From positions 1-16,530 of the forward strand of contig SLFH01000348.1 of NCBI GenBank assembly GCA_007124345.1: DNA of 16,530 nt. Reading direction: 5' to 3'. Position 1 is the stretch's first letter. Each line of letters begins with the position of its first letter. Source of the DNA: Phycisphaerales bacterium. GTDB lineage: Bacteria; Planctomycetota; Phycisphaerae; Phycisphaerales; UBA1924. The translations under genes were made by a program, and so were the position numbers. Under the pieces are notes generated by a model that saw only the letters and a list, made by a program, of their open reading frames with translations, was not told where the DNA came from and made no database searches. Shown piece by piece: positions 15,902 to 16,530 of the stretch.

Positions 15902-15914
15902 GGCTGCCGGAGTG
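15889..15914 (+). repeat. 12-bp direct repeat across the M3 peptidase stop codon
   Basis: GCTGCCGGAGTG occurs at 15889-15900 and again at 15903-15914, separated by AG (period 14). It looks like a small slippage duplication; the stop codon TGA lies at the junction. Confidence 0.8.
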
Positions 15915-15951
15915 CGAGTGGGTTGATTCGCGAACGAGTGGCCGCGTTCTT

Positions 15952-16190
15952 CGCTCCGGAGGAGCGATGGGTTGTAGCCACGGGTGGAGCACGGCACGAC
16001 GCGCAGCGTCGAGGCGTGCGCAACCCGTGGAAGTCGACAAACGACATCATCACCCCGGAGGGGTGAAGGACGGGTTGGCTCGTTTCCTCCGCCCCTTCAG
16101 GGCGGCTTTTACTTTGTGGATCGTACTACGGGTTCCGTCCGCCTTCGGCGGACTCCACCCGTAGCTACATTCCAGCGCCCCTCCGGGGCG
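15952..16190. repeat. REP/BIME-like element: two inverted hairpin units
   Basis: The left unit starts with hairpin CGCTCCGGAGGAGCG (15952-15966), 7 nt, then GTAGCCACGGGTGGAG (15974-15989). Here GTAG precedes a long hairpin, CCACGGGT/ACCCGTGG (15978-16030). The right unit, on the minus strand, has CGCCCCGGAGGGGCG (16190-16176), 7 nt, then GTAGCTACGGGTGGAG (16168-16153), with hairpin CTACGGGT/ACCCGTAG (16164-16126). Two inner hairpins lie between: CACCCC/GGGGTG at 16051-16065 and CCGCCC/GGGCGG at 16089-16105. Stem differences between the units are compensatory (T-A versus C-G). A GTAG tetranucleotide 5' of a hairpin is the known layout of REP sequences moved by RAYT transposases. The 16089-16105 hairpin followed by CTTTT could also end M3 transcription. 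Confidence 0.75.
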
Positions 16191-16259
16191 ATTCGGAGCG
16201 AAGCCGGATCAATCAACGCAGTTCAGGCCGGAGCATCGACGCACCGATGATGCGCTTCT

Positions 16260-16279
16260 CGCTCGAACGGCCTCGAGCG
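16260..16279. repeat. Perfect 7-bp inverted repeat upstream of the MBL hydrolase gene
   Basis: CGCTCGA and TCGAGCG are separated by 6 nt and have no T-run after them. The repeat lies about 27 bp upstream of the -10-like hexamer. It could be an operator or chance. Confidence 0.35.
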
Positions 16280-16305
16280 GATAAGCCGCCAACGCCGCAG
16301 GTCTC

Positions 16306-16311
16306 TACCCT
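16306..16311 (+). promoter_or_regulatory. Putative -10 box (TACCCT) of the MBL hydrolase gene
   Basis: TACCCT ends 8 nt before the ATG at 16320 and no Shine-Dalgarno is present, matching the leaderless-like layout of other genes here. Confidence 0.35.
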
Positions 16312-16319
16312 CACCCCCG

Positions 16320-16530
16320 ATGCGTCTGACTTTCCTTGGCACCGGGACTTCGGCTGGCGTGCCGGCGATCGGGATGATCGACTGGTCGTCGGACGATCCG
16401 CGCGATCGGCGCCTGCGTACCAGTGCCGTGATGCGTTGGACCGATCCTGATGGGCGCGAGCGTGCCGTGCTGCTGGATTGCGGGCCGGACATCCGCCAGC
16501 AGGCGCTGACCAACAAGCTCGAGCGCTGCG
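16320..16530 (+). CDS. Metallo-beta-lactamase-fold hydrolase, PhnP-like; N-terminal part only
   Basis: The frame runs off the window end after 70 residues. It starts MRLTFLGTGTSAGVPAIG, the classic opening strand and loop of the PhnP-like branch of MBL-fold phosphodiesterases. It continues with DDPRDRRLRTSA (25-36) and LLDCGPDIRQQAL (51-63), where the Asp of DCGPDIR begins the second strand pair. The metal-binding HxHxDH motif would lie beyond the window. Many relatives have a Cys cluster after the first GxG loop ('GC.C.vC.s.dpR..R'); here that place reads GMIDWSSDDPR with no Cys, so the structural zinc site appears absent. Substrate cannot be inferred from this part. GC usage matches the neighbours. 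Confidence 0.85.
   Translation, partial: MRLTFLGTGTSAGVPAIGMIDWSSDDPRDRRLRTSAVMRWTDPDGRERAVLLDCGPDIRQQALTNKLERC

Larger units (their letters stand above)
15902..16319. other. 418-bp intergenic region without a gene
   Basis: The region holds the second copy of the small direct repeat, the inverted hairpin element (15952-16190), a further inverted repeat at 16260-16279 and a -10-like hexamer at 16306-16311. Open frames inside it only read through the palindromes and look non-coding. Confidence 0.7.

Noticed and set aside
15952..16190. CRISPR array or insertion sequence end
   Set aside because: There are no regularly spaced direct repeats with unique spacers and no transposase frame; the structure is inverted hairpin units.

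Overview
The window is about 16.5 kb of very GC-rich chromosome with dense genes that end almost exclusively in G/C at third codon positions. I recognise no virus, plasmid or transposase gene. The gene set suggests a planctomycete, most likely of the Phycisphaerae type. It includes a signal peptidase I with a large insert, exported proteases with a ClpP/SppA-like fold, a giant exported beta-propeller protein and a TsaC/Sua5-phosphatase fusion. This assignment is inferred from protein character, not from a database search.

Layout. Positions 1-2793 (+) hold the C-terminal part of a threonylcarbamoyl-AMP synthase fused to a low-molecular-weight phosphatase, then rpiB (ATGA overlap), then the long signal peptidase I. 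The signal peptidase gene converges with, and overlaps by 11 bp, a 1,385-residue exported double beta-propeller/helical-repeat protein (2783-6940, -). A small membrane protein of the DUF5658 type and a probable lipoprotein with an LEA14-like domain follow on + (7048-8081). Nif3 (8092-9228, -) is divergent from the CCA/poly(A) polymerase-family nucleotidyltransferase (9340-10692, +).

After a 477-bp non-coding stretch come two tandem, paralogous, exported proteins with a ClpP/SppA/NfeD fold (11170-13922). The second keeps a Ser/Lys pair and an oxyanion glycine motif. The first has lost all of them, so this looks like an active/inactive pair. A strong intrinsic terminator closes that operon. Next are a G-tract-rich promoter, an M3-family oligoendopeptidase (14144-15901), a 239-bp cluster of hairpins built as two inverted REP-like units, and the start of a metallo-beta-lactamase-fold hydrolase cut by the window end.

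Regulation. Eight genes or operons have a TAnnnT hexamer that could serve as a -10 box. In five of them (signal peptidase, beta-propeller protein, lipoprotein, CCA enzyme, MBL hydrolase) it ends only 5-9 nt before the start codon and no Shine-Dalgarno sequence is present, which points to leaderless mRNAs. In three (Nif3, the ClpP-like pair, M3 peptidase) it lies further upstream and the gene has a ribosome binding site. No tRNA, rRNA or CRISPR array was seen.
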